Part shown: positions 1 through 12,448 of the stretch, piece after piece
Position numbering within the stretch: the first letter of the stretch is position 1
How the letters are laid out: each line of letters starts with the position of its first letter
Source: Tilletiopsis washingtonensis
Lineage: Eukaryota; Basidiomycota; Exobasidiomycetes; Entylomatales
Reading direction: 5' to 3'
DNA: 64,000 nucleotides
Assembly: GCF_003144115.1 (NCBI RefSeq)
Contig: NW_020312001.1
Span: 648,722 to 712,721, forward strand
Position numbers and translations under genes: made by a program
Notes under the pieces: model-generated
What the model saw: the letters and a program-made list of their open reading frames with translations, nothing else
Databases searched by the model: none
What the model was told of the DNA's origin: nothing

Positions 1-2528
1 AGTCCTGCCCCGGCCGCAGCGACTCGAGCAGCATGGTGAACTTGCCGCCGGCGCGGCTGCCGTCCTTGGCGGGGAAGTACGTCTTGATGAGGATCTGCAG
101 CTCGCCCTTGGTCTCGTTGCCCGAGAAGGGCGTGTAGGCGCGCTGGATCAGCGTGCCCTCGCCCTCGCCGACGACCTTGCCGTCGGCCTCGCGCAGGCGC
201 AGGTAGACGTGCTGCCCGATCGGCAGGCCGACTTCCTGCTCTGGCGCGTCGAGGGCAAAGTGGTAGATGGCGGCGTCGTGCGACAGCTTCGTCCTGCGGC
301 CGAGCAGCGAGCGCTTCCACGTCTTGACGCGCAGGAAGGGCCGCGCCGGGTCGTGCAGCTCGGCCTCGGACTCCTCAGCCTGCGCCGCCAGCCCGCCGGC
401 CTCGAGCTTACCGACGTGGTAGGCGCGCATCTGCTTCTTGGCGTCCATCGAGTGGATCGCCATGAAGTCCTCCGACGCGTCCTCGCCGGCCACGAGCGTG
501 ATCGACTCGGAGCCGCCGGGGTGGCCCTCGAGGAAGGCCGTGCCGTCGTAGACGTGGCCGTCAACGACGAACCACGGCGCCGTCTCGTTGGCGTGCTCGG
601 CGACCTGCGCGCGCGTGACGACGGTGGCGAGCTTCTCCGGGTCCGTCATGAGCGCCGTGACGTCGATCTTCTCCTTCTTGGGCTTGGGCGCCGCCTCCGT
701 CTTCTCCGTCTTCTCAAAGACGGGGTAGCGCGGGTCCTCGCCCTCCTCGTTCATGCGCTCCATCCAGCCGCCGGCGGCCGTGCCTGCGAGCGTCGGGTGC
801 TCGAAGCGCAGCATGTCGCCGTCGCGGTGCACGGCGACGCGGAACCACCAGTTGTTCATCATCGACGTGGCGTTCCAGTACATGTCGCGCGGCATCGACG
901 CCAGGCCCTCGTCGGTCGCGCGCACGGAGATGACACTCGACTCGGCGAGCTGCGCGACGTCGACCTCGAGCTCCCAGAAGCACCAGGCTGCGCAGGGGTC
1001 AACAGTGGTCCCTCAGTAATGCTTTGAGGCAGCTCACCGAAGCTCATCTCGCTCTCGCTCAGGTCGAGCGTGCCGTAGAACGGGTGGTTGCGGATCGGGT
1101 GCTCGCGGTACTTGTCCTCGGGCAGATCGAGCACCGCCTCGCGCCAGCTGCGCCCGTCGTCGAGCGAGATCTCGACGCGCGTGATGCGCTTGCCGCCGCC
1201 CGTGTAGGCGTAGCCGCCGAGCTTGTACGTGCGCACGGCGCTCGGCCCGGCGATGGCGAGTGTCTCGTTGTGGTCGGGCGCAAAGGCGGCGGCGTTGACG
1301 TTGAGGTCGTTGATGATGTACTGGGAGGGGTGTGAGGACGCGGGCGTGGGTCAAGTAGCACACATCGCTCACCTTGGGGTCCTTCCACCAGTGCTCCTCT
1401 TCGCGCGCCTGGTCGGCCGTGACTTGCGTCGGCAGCACCTGGAGTGGCTAGTCAGCTGCCTGCAGCAGGCCACTCTCCCGCCGTGCACCCACCTTGTTGT
1501 CCCAGAAGTGCAGGTAGTGCTGGCTCTCGGAGGCCGAGACCTCGATGCGGTCGAGCCACTTGACCATGCGGCCGCCGATCTGGCCGGGCACGACGAGGCG
1601 CAGCGGGAAGCCGTGGTCGGGGCTGAGCGGCTCGCCGTTGATGCCCCAGCAGATGAGCATGCCCTTGGAACGGTCGCGCGCCCACTGCAGGCGCTGACTC
1701 GTGCCGTACTTGCCCTTCGGCAGCTCGTCGATGCCCTCGAAGATGACGTGGCGCGCACGCCCGGGCACGTCGCGGTCGTAGGGGAACGCGCCGAGCGGCT
1801 TGATCGGCCGGCAGTACTCGAGCAGGTCGGCGAGGTAGATGCCCGTGTACAGGCCCGTGCACACGCCCGCGGCGCCCCAGTTGAAGCCTGCACAGTGTGA
1901 GCGGCGTGAAGGGTGGCGGAGCGGCATGGCCACTCACCGAGGCCCTTGGTGACCATGTTCTGCTCCTTGCGCCGGTTGCCCGCGCACACCATCGTGATGG
2001 GCAGCGTCACCGTCTCGAACTTCTCCTTGAGCTCGTCGATCGTCAGGCTGACCTCGCGCTCGACGAGGCCGTGCACGCGCAGCTTCCAGTCTTTCGCCGC
2101 GCCCTCGCTGACGTGCGGCACGGCGCCGTGCGAGCGCACGTACATGAGCGACTGCGGCGTCAGGAAGCCCGTCTTGAGAATCTCGATCAGCGGCGGCTCC
2201 GTGTTGAGCGGGTGCTTGCCGGTGAGGCGAATGCTGTGAGGAGTCAGAGTGCTGCCGCAGTTGTGCTGCCTTGCCTCACTCACAGGCGCTCATCGCGCGG
2301 GATCCAGGCGTCGGGCGTGCCGGCGTCGATGGCGAGCGGCTTGACGTCGTCCGACTTGGGCACGCGCGGCAGCAGCGCGCCGTACTCGCTGTCAAGCGAC
2401 GACGCCGACGAGGGCGGCGACGGCTTGGCGCTGCCCTCGGCATGCTCGGGCGTCGTGGCGCCCGTGTCGACGAGCGAGCGGCTGCTGCTGCTCGACGCCA
2501 CGGAGGCTGGCCGGGTAGAGATGCTCAT
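1..2528 (-). CDS. niaD: Assimilatory nitrate reductase, C-terminus cut by window edge
   Basis: Reduces nitrate to nitrite with NAD(P)H in the cytosol, the first step of nitrate assimilation. Reading down from the ATG at 2528, a Ser-rich leader is followed by the molybdopterin domain with the Mo-ligand cysteine in PITMVCAGNRRKEQNM. Next come the Mo-cofactor dimerisation domain, a cytochrome b5 domain with heme motif HPGG (about 507-518) and the start of the ferredoxin-reductase-like FAD domain (RAYTPFS). The NAD(P)H-binding end lies beyond base 1. Five short introns fit GT-AG rules: about 2236-2281, 1887-1940, 1440-1495, 1319-1378 and 984-1033. The gene is divergent from nitrite reductase, the usual fungal nitrate-cluster arrangement; a nitrate transporter may lie beyond the left edge, but that is only a guess. 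Ustilago names this gene nar1. Confidence 0.95.
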
Positions 2529-2620
2529 GGCGGCGGTGGATGTGTCAGGGTGGGAGGGACGGCTGACGGACGACGACGGCAAAGCAGCTGCTTCTCGCCG
2601 GCCCGCTCCACCTCCTGACC

Positions 2621-2628
2621 CTCCGCGG
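2621..2628 (+). promoter_or_regulatory. Candidate NirA/Nit4-type site CTCCGCGG
   Basis: Exact match to the Aspergillus NirA consensus CTCCGHGG, 93 bp upstream of the nitrate reductase ATG. In DNA this GC-rich, chance occurrence is quite possible; position is the main support. Confidence 0.4.
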
Positions 2629-2970
2629 CCACCCAGAGCCTGCGAATTTGGCACGCATCGTCCGTTTGCGGGGGAGCAGCCCAGCCGCAACGGCGAGGAA
2701 CGGCGGCGGTGCATGGGTGGCGGCGGCGGCCTGGCCCGGCGGCGCGCGCTTGCAGCAGCTGTGCACCGCTGCCGCGTCCGCTTGGCATGCCTCGTCGCCG
2801 AGCGCCTTCATCGAGGAGGCTGCATCGGCATCGGCCTCTCGCGCGCACCTCGGTCTGCAGCTGAGCTGTCGCCTGCGCTGAGCCGCTGCTGATGGCCGCT
2901 GAAGCTCTTCTCCGGCCGGGTCGCGGGTCGCTGGAGCCGTCGCGCGCACTCTGCCTCTCGGCGCGTGGAT

Positions 2971-2986
2971 GATAAGGCGAGATAAG
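2971..2986 (+). promoter_or_regulatory. Tandem GATA-factor sites (two GATAAG, 10 bp apart)
   Basis: Two GATAAG hexamers start exactly 10 bp apart (2971 and 2981) between the divergent nitrate genes. AreA-type factors favour paired GATA sites, so this is the best candidate for nitrogen-catabolite control of both genes. Further single sites lie at 3404-3409 (reverse) and 3609-3614. Confidence 0.55.
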
Positions 2987-3770
2987 CCGCGCTTTTTGCT
3001 CCGCGCAGAGGCGCCGCGTCCTCGGGCGCTCGGGCGCTCGGCCAGTCTCGGCGACCGACCCCCTGAGCCGCGCGCGTCTGCGCTTGCTGCCGCGCGGCAC
3101 GGCAGCACGGCGGCACCAACGGGTCCAGGGTATGCAGCACGCCAACACACGTGACACCCCGGGTGCAGCACCCACGAAGAGGAGCACATTCGACATTGAT
3201 TGGGCGGGGCCGGCAGACATTGAGGGCTTGGACTTGAGCGAGGGTGCTGCGCTGGACGGACGGCGGTGCTGCATGGAGCGTCCCGCCACGCCGCGTGTGA
3301 TCTTCGGGCGGCAAATCGTAGGCCAGGCCGCGCCGGGCCGCGCGGCGGGCGGCGCTCGGGGGACGAGGCGCAGCGCCGCGCGAGCTCTTGGCTCTCGCGC
3401 TCGCTTATCAGCCCCAGCCGCCAGCATCAGACCTCCGCTTCCCGGCCGCGGCCTCCTCAGCGCTGCAGCTGCGGCCTGCACCTGCGATGCTGCCTCCCGA
3501 CGGCCGGCGCAGCAGAGTGAGATGCCCGACGCAGCAGCTGCGCTCCGCGCCGTTCGCGTGAGAGGAACGACCCCTGCGCTGCGCTGCTGCAGCGCACAGG
3601 CCGCCCCCCGATAACAGAGCCACACTCCGGCCCGGCCAATGAGCGGCGGCTCGTTTCGGAGGCGGCCGTGACAGACGATGCCGGGGCGACGTGACCAGAT
3701 GCACACATTTGAGATGTCGGCTCGAGGGGCGCATCCCTTCGCACCCCACCACATCACCCCCTCACCCACC

Positions 3771-6700
3771 ATGGTCCCTGTCCCCACCGACGTGTCGTAC
3801 GACGGCGCCGCGGCGTCGTCGAGCAGCGGCGCGCAGAAGCGCTGCGTCGTCGTCGGCCTCGGCATGGTCGGCATTGCCTTCTGCGAGAAGCTGCTCAAGA
3901 TGGACCTCGACGGCGGGCGCAACGAGTGGCAGATCACCGTGTGAGTGGCCGCCGCTGGTGCGCCACTCGAGTGTTGCCCCATCTCACACCCGACGCAGCA
4001 TCGGCGAGGAGCCGCACATCGCCTACAACCGCGTCGGCCTGACGCAGTACTTTGGCAAGCGCGACGCCGAGGCACTCTACCTCAACCCGCTGGCGTGGTA
4101 CAGCAGCCATGCACCGGGCAAGCTCACGTACCACACGAGCGACCCCGTGCTGCACATCGACGCCCAGGCGCACACAATCAAGACGCAGGCCGGCAAGACG
4201 CTGGCGTACGACGTGTGCGTCGTGGCCGTCGGCTCCGACGCGGCACTGCCGCCGTACATCACGCGCGAGCGCTTCCACAAGACGACGGGCGCGTTCGTGT
4301 ATCGCAACCTCGCCGACCTGGACAGCATGATTGCCTACTCCGAGAGCCGGAGAATCAAGCGCGCCGGTGTCGTCGGCGGCGGCCTGCGTGAGTGGCAACA
4401 TATCAGCCGCACTGCACATGCACTGACCCATCGCAGTCGGACTGGAGGCCGCCAAGGCGCTGCTGGACCTCGAGAGCGTCGAGCAGGCCGTCATCATCGA
4501 GCGCAACCAGTGGGTGCTCTCGCGGCAGCTCGACGGCGAGGGCGGGCGCATGGTGCTGGACAAGGTCAAGGAGCTGGGCGTCGAGGTGCTCACCAAGGCG
4601 CGCGTGCGTGATCTTATCGTCACGACGCCCGAGCAGGACGAGGAGCAAAAGACGCGCCTCACGGGCATCATGCTCGAGGGCGACGCCGAGGGCGACACGC
4701 CGTACGACATGGACATGCTTGTGTTCGCCACGGGCATTGTGCCACGCGACGAGCTCGCCAAGGCCTCGGGCATCACGGCGGCGCCGCGCGGCGGCTTTGC
4801 CGTCAACGACCTGCTCGAGACGAGCGCCAAGGACGTGTACGCCATCGGCGAGTGCGCCTCGCTCAAGGGCGAGACGTGGGGCCTGATCGCGCCGGGCATC
4901 GAGATGGCCGACGTGCTGGCGTTCAACCTCACCGAGGGCCCGCACCATGCCAGCGGCCTGCGGCGCATGACGAGCCCGGACCTGAGCTGCAAGCTCAAGC
5001 TGATGGGCGTCGACGTGGCGTCGTTTGGCGACTTCTTTGCCGACCAGGGCAAGATCACGCGGCCGCTGCCGGGCGACCGCCGCCGCGGCACCGGCGTGCA
5101 CGCCTCGACGGGCGACGGGCCCAAGGTCAAGGCGCTGACGTACCGGGATCCGTTCTCGGACATCTACAAGAAGTACATCTTCACCAACGACGGCAAGCAG
5201 TGAGTGGCGCGGTGCCGCGTCCCCTCTCTCCACAGCTGACCCTCCCTAGTCTCGTCGGCGGCATGATGGTCGGCGACGTCAAGGACTACGTCAAGCTTGT
5301 TGGCCTCTGCACCAAGGGCAAGGAGATCGAGGCGCCGCCGGCCGAGTTCATCATCGGCGCCAAGAAGGAGGGCGAGGCGGAGGGCGACGACCTCGACGAC
5401 GACGCGCAGATCTGCTCTTGCCACAACGTGCTCAAGGGCGACGTCGTCAAGATGGTCAAGGACGGCTGCCGCTCGTTCGGCGAGATCAAGAGCTGCACGA
5501 AGCTCGCGACGGGCTGCGGCGGCTGTGCGCCGCTCGGCACGTCCATCTTCGAGAGCGCCATGAAGGCCGCCGGCGCCGAGGTCAGCAACAACATCTGCCC
5601 GCACTTCAAGTACGCGCGGCCGGACCTCTACCTCATCATCAAGCACCGCAAGCAGCTGCGCGACTTCACCTCGGTGATGCGCGAGGTGGGCGTCAAGCCC
5701 GACTCGCTCGGCTGCGAGGTGTGCCGCCCGGCCGTCGGCTCCATCCTCTCCTCGACGCGCAACGACTTCATCATGCAGCCGCAGCAGCGCCAGACGCAGG
5801 ACACCAACGACCGCTACCTGGCCAACATCCAGCGCGACGGCACGTACTCGGTCGTGCCGCGCCTCGTTGCCGGCGAGATCAACCCGGAGAAGCTCAAGGT
5901 GCTCGGCGATGTCGCGCAAGAGTTCAACCTCTACACGAAGATCACCGGCGGCCAGCGCATCGACCTCTTCGGCGCGCGCAAGGAGCAGCTGCCCGCGATC
6001 TGGACGCGCCTCGTCGACGCCGGCTTCGAGAGCGGCCACGCGTACGGCAAGTCGCTGCGCACCGTCAAGTCGTGCGTCGGCACGAGCTGGTGCCGCTTCG
6101 GCGTCGGAGACTCGGTCTCGCTCGCCGTCGAGCTCGAGGAGCGCTACAAGTCGATCCGCGCGCCGCACAAGTTCAAGGGCGGTGTCTCGGGCTGCGTGCG
6201 CGAGTGCGCCGAGGCGCAGAGCAAGGACTTTGGCGCCATCGCCACGACCAAGGGCTGGAACGTCTTCGTGGCCGGCAACGGCGGCGCCAAGCCGCGCCAC
6301 GCCGAGCTGATTGCCGAGGACGTGCCGCGTGCGCTGGCCATCAAGATCATCGACCGCTTCCTCATCCTGTACATGCGCAACGGCGACAAGCTGCAGCGCA
6401 CGGCGCGCTGGGTCGAGACGTTCCAGGGCGGCATCAAGGAGCTCAAGGAGATCATCGTCAAGGACAAGCTCGGCATCTGCAAGGACCTCGAGGAGGAGAT
6501 GGATGCGCTCGTCGGCACGTATCACTGCGAGTGGACCAAGGTCGTGCGCGACCCCGAGCGGCAGAAGGCCTTCCGCCAGTTCATCAACACCGACGAGACG
6601 CAGGCGACGAGCGAGCGCATCGTGTCGCGCGACCAGACGCGCCCGCCGGACTGGCCGGCGGAGAGTGCGCCGCTCAAGTTCAGTGTGCGCGACGTCGTCG

Positions 6701-7284
6701 CCAGTGCGCCGTGGGAGTGGCGCCCGATGTGCAAGCTGGCCGACCTCGACCCGCAGCCCGACGCGCCCACGTCGGCCGTGCTCAAGTACGGCGACACGCA
6801 GATTGCGCTCTGGAACATCCCCGGCCGCGGCCTGCGTGCGGCGCAGCAGATGTGCCCGCACAAGAACGCCTTTGTCCTCTCCGACGGCCTGCTGGGCGAG
6901 GACGAGGCGGGCAACGAGTACGTGAGCTGCCCGCTGCACAAGCGCCGCTACAACCTCTCGCACAAGGAGGAGGAGCAGGGCGGCAAGTGCAGCGACGCCG
7001 ACTACAGCATCATGACATTCGAGGCCAAGGCCGACGGCGAGACAGTCTTCCTCAAGCTGCCGCCCACCGATGCCCTCGACGCCGTGCTCTCGACCACCAA
7101 GTGGATGCTGCGCAAGGCGCGCGAGGAGACCAACATCCTCGCCGGCGAGGCGCTCGCCGACAAGGCCATCGAGCTCGCGGCGCCGAGCGATGCCGTGCGC
7201 GACGAGGCCAACGGCGTCACGTCCCAGCCCGGCGGCAAGGTCTCGTGCTCCGACGCTGCGTCGGGCAAGAAGTTCGACTGGTGA
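3771..7284 (+). CDS. niiA: Assimilatory nitrite reductase [NAD(P)H], siroheme enzyme
   Basis: Six-electron reduction of nitrite to ammonium in the cytosol. Four exons (3771-3940, 3999-4387, 4437-5199, 5250-7284) join in frame to 1118 residues, close to the size of Aspergillus NiiA. The N-terminus is a FAD/NAD(P)H oxidoreductase (VVVGLGMVG; a second dinucleotide fold VVGGGLLGLEAAK reads across the intron at 4388-4436). A BFD-like [2Fe-2S] segment starts at CSCH, about residue 495. The siroheme/4Fe-4S cysteines are C-x5-C (SCVGTSWC, about 714) and C-x3-C (GCVRECAE, about 754). The C-terminus is a Rieske-type domain with CPH about 975 and CPLH downstream. Intron starts all read GTGAGT. It shares its promoter with nitrate reductase and needs siroheme, made from the same early tetrapyrrole pathway as the synthase at 29480. 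Confidence 0.97.
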
Positions 7285-7413
7285 TGTCGCCTCGGCTTCC
7301 TTCTCTATATCTCCCGGTCTCCTGTCCGCATGTCACCCGCAATACACGCATCTATCAACGCGCTTCTGGTTGCTGTGCTGGGTATGAGAGAGGTTGGATG
7401 AGGCGCAGCGCCC

Positions 7414-10400
7414 TCAGGCAGCAGCTGCGTCGGAGGCGGCAGCCCGGCCGATGCCGTGCCCGACCTTGACGAGGCTCTCGCACGCCGCGCGCGAGCTCTC
7501 GAGGATGTCCTCGTCGAACGTGACGCTGCCCTTCTCGCTGAGGTGAGGTGTCAGCACGTGCATAGCAGGTGGCGTCCGCAGCCGACTCACAAGACGAGCA
7601 GGATGGTAGCTGAAGCACACGGCAGAGTCAGCAGGCCGCCGGACGCGCTGCATCGAGAGCCACTCACAGCCGCCAAAGGCAAAGTAGCCCACCTCGTCGC
7701 CGCGTCGCAGCGTGTCGCCCTCCTTGATCGTCAGCTCGATTGAGCCGACCATCATGGCCTGCAGAGAGCGTCAGCGAGAAGGACAGGCACGGCTCGCGCA
7801 GGAGCGACTCACGCCAATGCAGACGTAGACTGCGGCGTCGCTCAGGTCAGCACGCGTGGAGCAGCACCGCGGCCAGCTCACTCACAGACGGTGCCGAAGT
7901 GCGTCGTCTCAAACTCGATGACGGTGCGCACATTCTCGACGTAGACATCGACGACGGAGCGGATCGCCTGCGGATTGACGGTGTAGTACTCGCCGGGAAT
8001 GTGCTGGATCGCTTTGACGGTGCCATCGAACGGGCAGTGGTAGCGGTGGTAGTCTGCGCAAGCCCTACGTCAGCCAGAGAGACAGATCACCAGCGCGATG
8101 CAGGTTCACCCTGCGGCGCCAGCCGGAAGATAGCGAGCGGGCCATCCGTGAACGTCTCGCGGCCGCGGAACGTCTCGCCGAGCAGCTGCGGCACCGTGAA
8201 GTGGCGGCCCTTGATCCAGAACTGCTTCGAGTCTGCGGTGTGGCGGCTTGAGCTGAGGCCTCTTGGCTCGCCGCGTGACACTCACCGGACACGCTCTCGA
8301 ACGCATGCATGCGGCAGTCGGCGCCCGACACGAGGCGGCCGCCGTTCTGCGGCTCGTCGTTCGGACGCGCGTCGGGCTTGAGCTTGCGGTAGAAAAACTC
8401 GTTGAACGTCTTGAAGTTCTCGAGCGGCTCGGCGACCTCGGCCATGTTGAGGCGGTGGAAGGCGATGAAGCTGCTGATCTCGCGCGCCGAGGCGGGCGAG
8501 TTGAACTTGACGCCCTGCTTGACGCTCATGTTGTACAGCATGCGCTTGATGCGCTGGCCCTCCATGCGCGAGCTGGCGCCGCGGTACAGCAGGCGGATGC
8601 CGAGGCGCACGTACACGGCCATCTTCTCCTCGAGCAGCTCGCCCGTCTCGCGGTCCTGCACGATGATGTTGGCCGAGTCGGCGCCGATCTTGTACTGCCC
8701 CTGGCTGATCTTCGTCAGCACCTTGGTGTACCACTTCTTCTGCGCCTGCGACGCGGTGACGAAGTTGGACACCATCAGCGTGTCGACGCGGCGCCAGTCC
8801 TGCGAGGCGCACACGGCCAGGTGCGTGATGATGTCGACCTCGGCCTTGCGCTTGAGGCGTGGCATGTGGCACATCGGGCAGCTCTTGAGCAGGATGACGC
8901 GCTCCTTGTCGGCGCTCTCCGTCTTGCTCGCCGACGTCGAGGAGCTGTTGGACGCGCCACGCACGGGCGGTGGCCTGATGCCGTCGCCGCTAGAGCCCGA
9001 GCCGAGCGAGACCTGGCTCATGTCACGCGAGACGACATCCGTGCTGGACACGCTCGACGTGGCGCGCTTGTACAGCGGACGCACACTGGGCGCATTGCCC
9101 GGCTCGCCCGGGCCCGGAGGGTCGAGCGACGAGACCGGCGCCGGCACGGCGAGGCGCGCAATCGCTGGCTCACCTGCCGTCGGCGCGTTCGGACCGGAGA
9201 AGTCCATGCCGTCGCCCTGCTGCTCCAGCAGCGCCGGCGTAATCGCGCCGCTCGAGGCACTCGTGTGGTTCTCGGCGACTCGCTTCTCCTCCCACGGCTT
9301 GTTGACCTCTGCCTCAAGTGCCGCCACGGCCTGCGATGAGCGTGTCAGTGGCGAGACTGGCGCGAGCTTCACATCATGCTCACCTCGTCAAACGTCAGCT
9401 CGTCGACGTCGGGCGTCTTTTGGGCCCGCGCCCAGAAGTCATTGATCGTCTGCGCATTGAGCGTACTGCCGAGGCTGTCTAGCATGCTCGCGAGCTCGAG
9501 GCTGCTGATCGTCTTGGAGTCATTGGTGTCGTAGTTGTGCAGCATCTGGCGCCAGAAGCGCTGGCGCAGCGCGGCATAGGGCGTGAACTTGGCCTCCACG
9601 ACGAGCTTGGGCCGGTGCTTGGCGCCGACGCTCTCCTGCTTGGCGCCGCCGCTGGTGAGGTCGAGCTCGAAGCGCTGCATCGGGCGCTGGCCGTCCTCGT
9701 CCTCGGGGTACAGCTGCGTGGCCGGGTCCGGCTTGGGCGCCGCTTCGATCAGCTCGGCCACGCGCACCTCGGCGCCGCCGACGTGGTCGTGGCTCGAGAG
9801 CCGGTCCCAGTCGTACACCGCCAGCTTCGTCGTCCAGTGGGCCTCGTGGCGGCGCACGTGGAAGATGAGCTTTTGGTCGAAGACAGGGTTGAGTGTATGG
9901 CGCTGCACGCGCGTGCGCCAGATCTTCTCGCTGAACGACGCCACGACCATGGGGTCCATGTCGAAGCCCGTGCCCAGGCTGTTCTTCCAGCGCGGCAGGT
10001 CTGAGGCGCTCTTGATCTCCATCTGCACGATGCCGATGATGTCCGAGCTGGCCGCGCGGAACGAGTACTCGTCGTTCTTGCTGCGGCGCGTGCGCGGCTT
10101 GCGCGGGCCCTTGATGCGCTTGCGAGTCTTGCGCGGCTCGGGCTGTCCTTCGTCGCCCGTCAGAGGCGTCGCGGTGCCAGAGGCACCGCGCGACGAGATG
10201 CCGCGCGTGAGCCGGCGTCTGAACTTGCCGCGAGGAGGCTGCTGGGCCTCGGGCAGTGCAAGCGGGGGTGCAGGCGGCGCCGCAGCGGCAGCCTCGACGG
10301 CGCCTGGCGTTGGCTCGGCCGTGGCCAGTGGCGCTGGGCTGCTTCGGACGACAGACTTGAAGTGCTCGTCGAAGATGCCGGCATCGCTGTCGGCGTCCGT

Positions 10401-11574
10401 CGTCGTAGCCTCGTCCTCGTCAGTGGCGCTCTCGCCGTCCGTGTCTGAAGCGAGCTCTTCCATCTCCTCCGACTCGTCGCCCGAGTCGAGGCCGTCATCG
10501 AGGAACGCCTCGCCGGGCTCGACCATGCCGACGCTCTGGTCCGCCGGCACAGACCGCACCGGCGCGCCGCCGACTGCATGAATGCTCGCAAGCAGCGACG
10601 CATACACCTGCTCCAGCGGCGGCGAGCCTGGCACCGCGACGAAGCCCACGCGCACCTGGATCTGGCCCTCTGCGCCGGCAGAGCGGCGCGAAGAGACGAG
10701 TGGCAGCCACATCGGCTTCGGAGGCGGGTGAGTAGCGGTCGGCCTCGCGCATACGCACAGCTCTCACCTCCTGGCTCTCCCACGCGCAGTCGCCCTTGCA
10801 CCAGTCCTCGATCGGCAGCGACACCTCGCCCATGTAGTCGTTCGCCGACCACTTGTCCTTGTCCCACACGACAAACTCCAGCGCGCCCACCTGCGGCCCT
10901 GCGGGCGACTGCAGTGCGGCGCCGCTACCGCCAGGGTTGCGCATGGGTCGCGGCTTGCGGCGCCGTCCAACTGCGCGAGCGCCAGCTACTGCGCCTCGCG
11001 CCCCTGCCGCTGCGCCGCGTGCGCCGATGCGGACTGGCGCAGTCAGGATCTTGCCCGCTGCATCCGAGATGCGGCGTGAGGGCTTCGGCCGCGGCGTCGC
11101 CAGCGGCGCAATCAAGTGAGGATCTGCTGCAGCCGCAGCGACGTGGCTGCTCGGCTCACCCTCGTCGGCGTCGGAGCGCTCGAGCTCGCGCTCGGCGCTC
11201 GCCTCGCGGCTGTCGGCGCCGGCGCCGGCGAGCCACTCGGGCGCAATGTCAAAGTCGAAGAGCGCCTCGTCCTTGCCGCTCCACTCGGGCTCGCACGTCT
11301 GGCGGCGCACGGCGCTGCGGCGCCGGTAGTCGCTGTTGCCGCGGCGCGCGCTGGCGCCGGGGATCGAGACGATGACGAAGGGGTCCGACTTGCCGTTGCG
11401 GTCCATGGCCGCGAGGCCGCGCGCTCGCAGCAGCTGCACACGCAGGATCGCGGCCGGGGCGCTGGCCGAGGCTGCTGCAGTGCTGCTGCCGTTGCCGGCG
11501 ACGGCCGCCGGCGCCGCCTCGGGCGTTTCGCTGTCGTGTGCGGCGCGGCGGCCCTTGAACAGCGGCGGCACCAT
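7414..11574 (-). CDS. PSD2: Phosphatidylserine decarboxylase, C2/EF-hand type (Psd2-like)
   Basis: Converts phosphatidylserine to phosphatidylethanolamine on endomembranes. From the ATG at 11574: a C2 domain (starting ILRVQLLRARGL, ending near the splice at about 10768), a long basic/acidic low-complexity linker, and a second C2 domain (IGIVQMEIKSASDLP). Then a clear EF-hand loop (DTNDSKTISSLE) and the decarboxylase domain (conserved FNEFFYRKLKPDARP; HCPFDG). The self-cleaving motif is GGST; cleavage makes the pyruvoyl group from the serine. That serine codon is split by the intron at 7610-7667. The last coding region contains two microexons, 7813-7829 (17 nt) and 7591-7609 (19 nt), before the final exon 7414-7537. 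C2 plus EF-hand architecture separates it from mitochondrial Psd1. Internal exon edges in the linker are less certain. Confidence 0.93.
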
Positions 11575-12448
11575 GGCGGGGTGAGTGTGGAGGGCGCAGG
11601 CTGCGTGCAGGCGTGCAGGCGCAGGACGGAGCGAGGTGGTGGTGAGGGAGAGAGGGCGCGGTTGCGGCGCACAGCTGCACGTAGCGGTGCAGCGAGGTGG
11701 TGGTGGAGCTGCGGCAAGCTGCAGCACCCAGGCTGCTGGCACGAAGCGCTGCAGGCTCCGGGATTGCGGGGCGGACGCTCGCTTGCGGCTGAGGCGGCGC
11801 GAAAGGTGCAGCGAGCATGACGGGGCGCAGGCGGCGTGCCTGAGGCGTGGCAGCTGCTGCCGCCGGCTGTGCGTGCCGTGCGGGCGCGCGGCGCGCGCGG
11901 CGCGCCACGCCGACGCCGCGCCGCCTCCAACGCACACAGGGATGGCCATCAGCCGCAGGGCGGAGTCGCTACACACGTTGGGGTCGAGTCGCTCGCTACG
12001 GAGCCAGTCGCAACTTGCAAGAGCAAGCCGTCGCCGCAGCACACATCATACAGCATGGTGTGTCCTGACGGCAGTGCGCCGAACGCCAGCACACGCGGGT
12101 CGCGCGCGCGTCGTGCTGGCCTGCTGGCAATCAATGGCCTGCCGAGGCTCAGCTGTGCCCGCGCCGCAGTCGCCTGTGACCTTGCACTGCAGACGCCAAG
12201 GCCAGGAGGCGCAGCCGAACGTGCTCGCACGAGCAAGCATGTGTGACGGCTGGGGGCTGTGCTGTCGAGACGAGAAAGAGACGTGCGCTCTGGGCGGCGG
12301 CGAGGTCCCGCGGGGCCGAGCGTGGGAGCGTCGGCGCGGTGCGGCCGAGGGGCCGACGCGGCTCAGAAAAGTGCGTGCGGCGTGAGCAGTTCGCACGGCG
12401 TGGGAGCTCCACTCTTGGCTCCTCTCCGCCACCTCTCTCTCCCATCCG
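11575..12448. other. Divergent intergenic region, PSD2 / MTR4
   Basis: About 870 bp between two divergent start codons. It is GC-rich with pyrimidine-rich sequence just before the MTR4 ATG. I see no gene, repeat or recognisable specific site; frames open here are Arg/Ala/Ser-rich and lack family motifs. Confidence 0.6.

Larger units (their letters stand above)
2529..3770. promoter_or_regulatory. Shared divergent promoter of nitrate and nitrite reductase genes
   Basis: This 1.24 kb stretch separates the two divergent start codons and shows no convincing gene. It holds GATAAG at 2971-2976 and 2981-2986, its complement CTTATC at 3404-3409, and CGATAA at 3609-3614. There is also CCAAT at 3636-3640, inverted CCAAT at 3199-3203, and CTCCGCGG at 2621-2628. 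In ascomycetes such promoters respond to an AreA/Nit2-type GATA factor (nitrogen derepression) and a NirA/Nit4-type zinc cluster factor (nitrate induction). The same logic here is inference from motifs and gene order. Confidence 0.7.

Noticed and set aside
5164-6963. 599-codon open frame on the minus strand
   Set aside because: Exact antisense of the nitrite reductase exon; Arg/Leu/Val-rich shadow caused by high GC at codon position three, with no motif.
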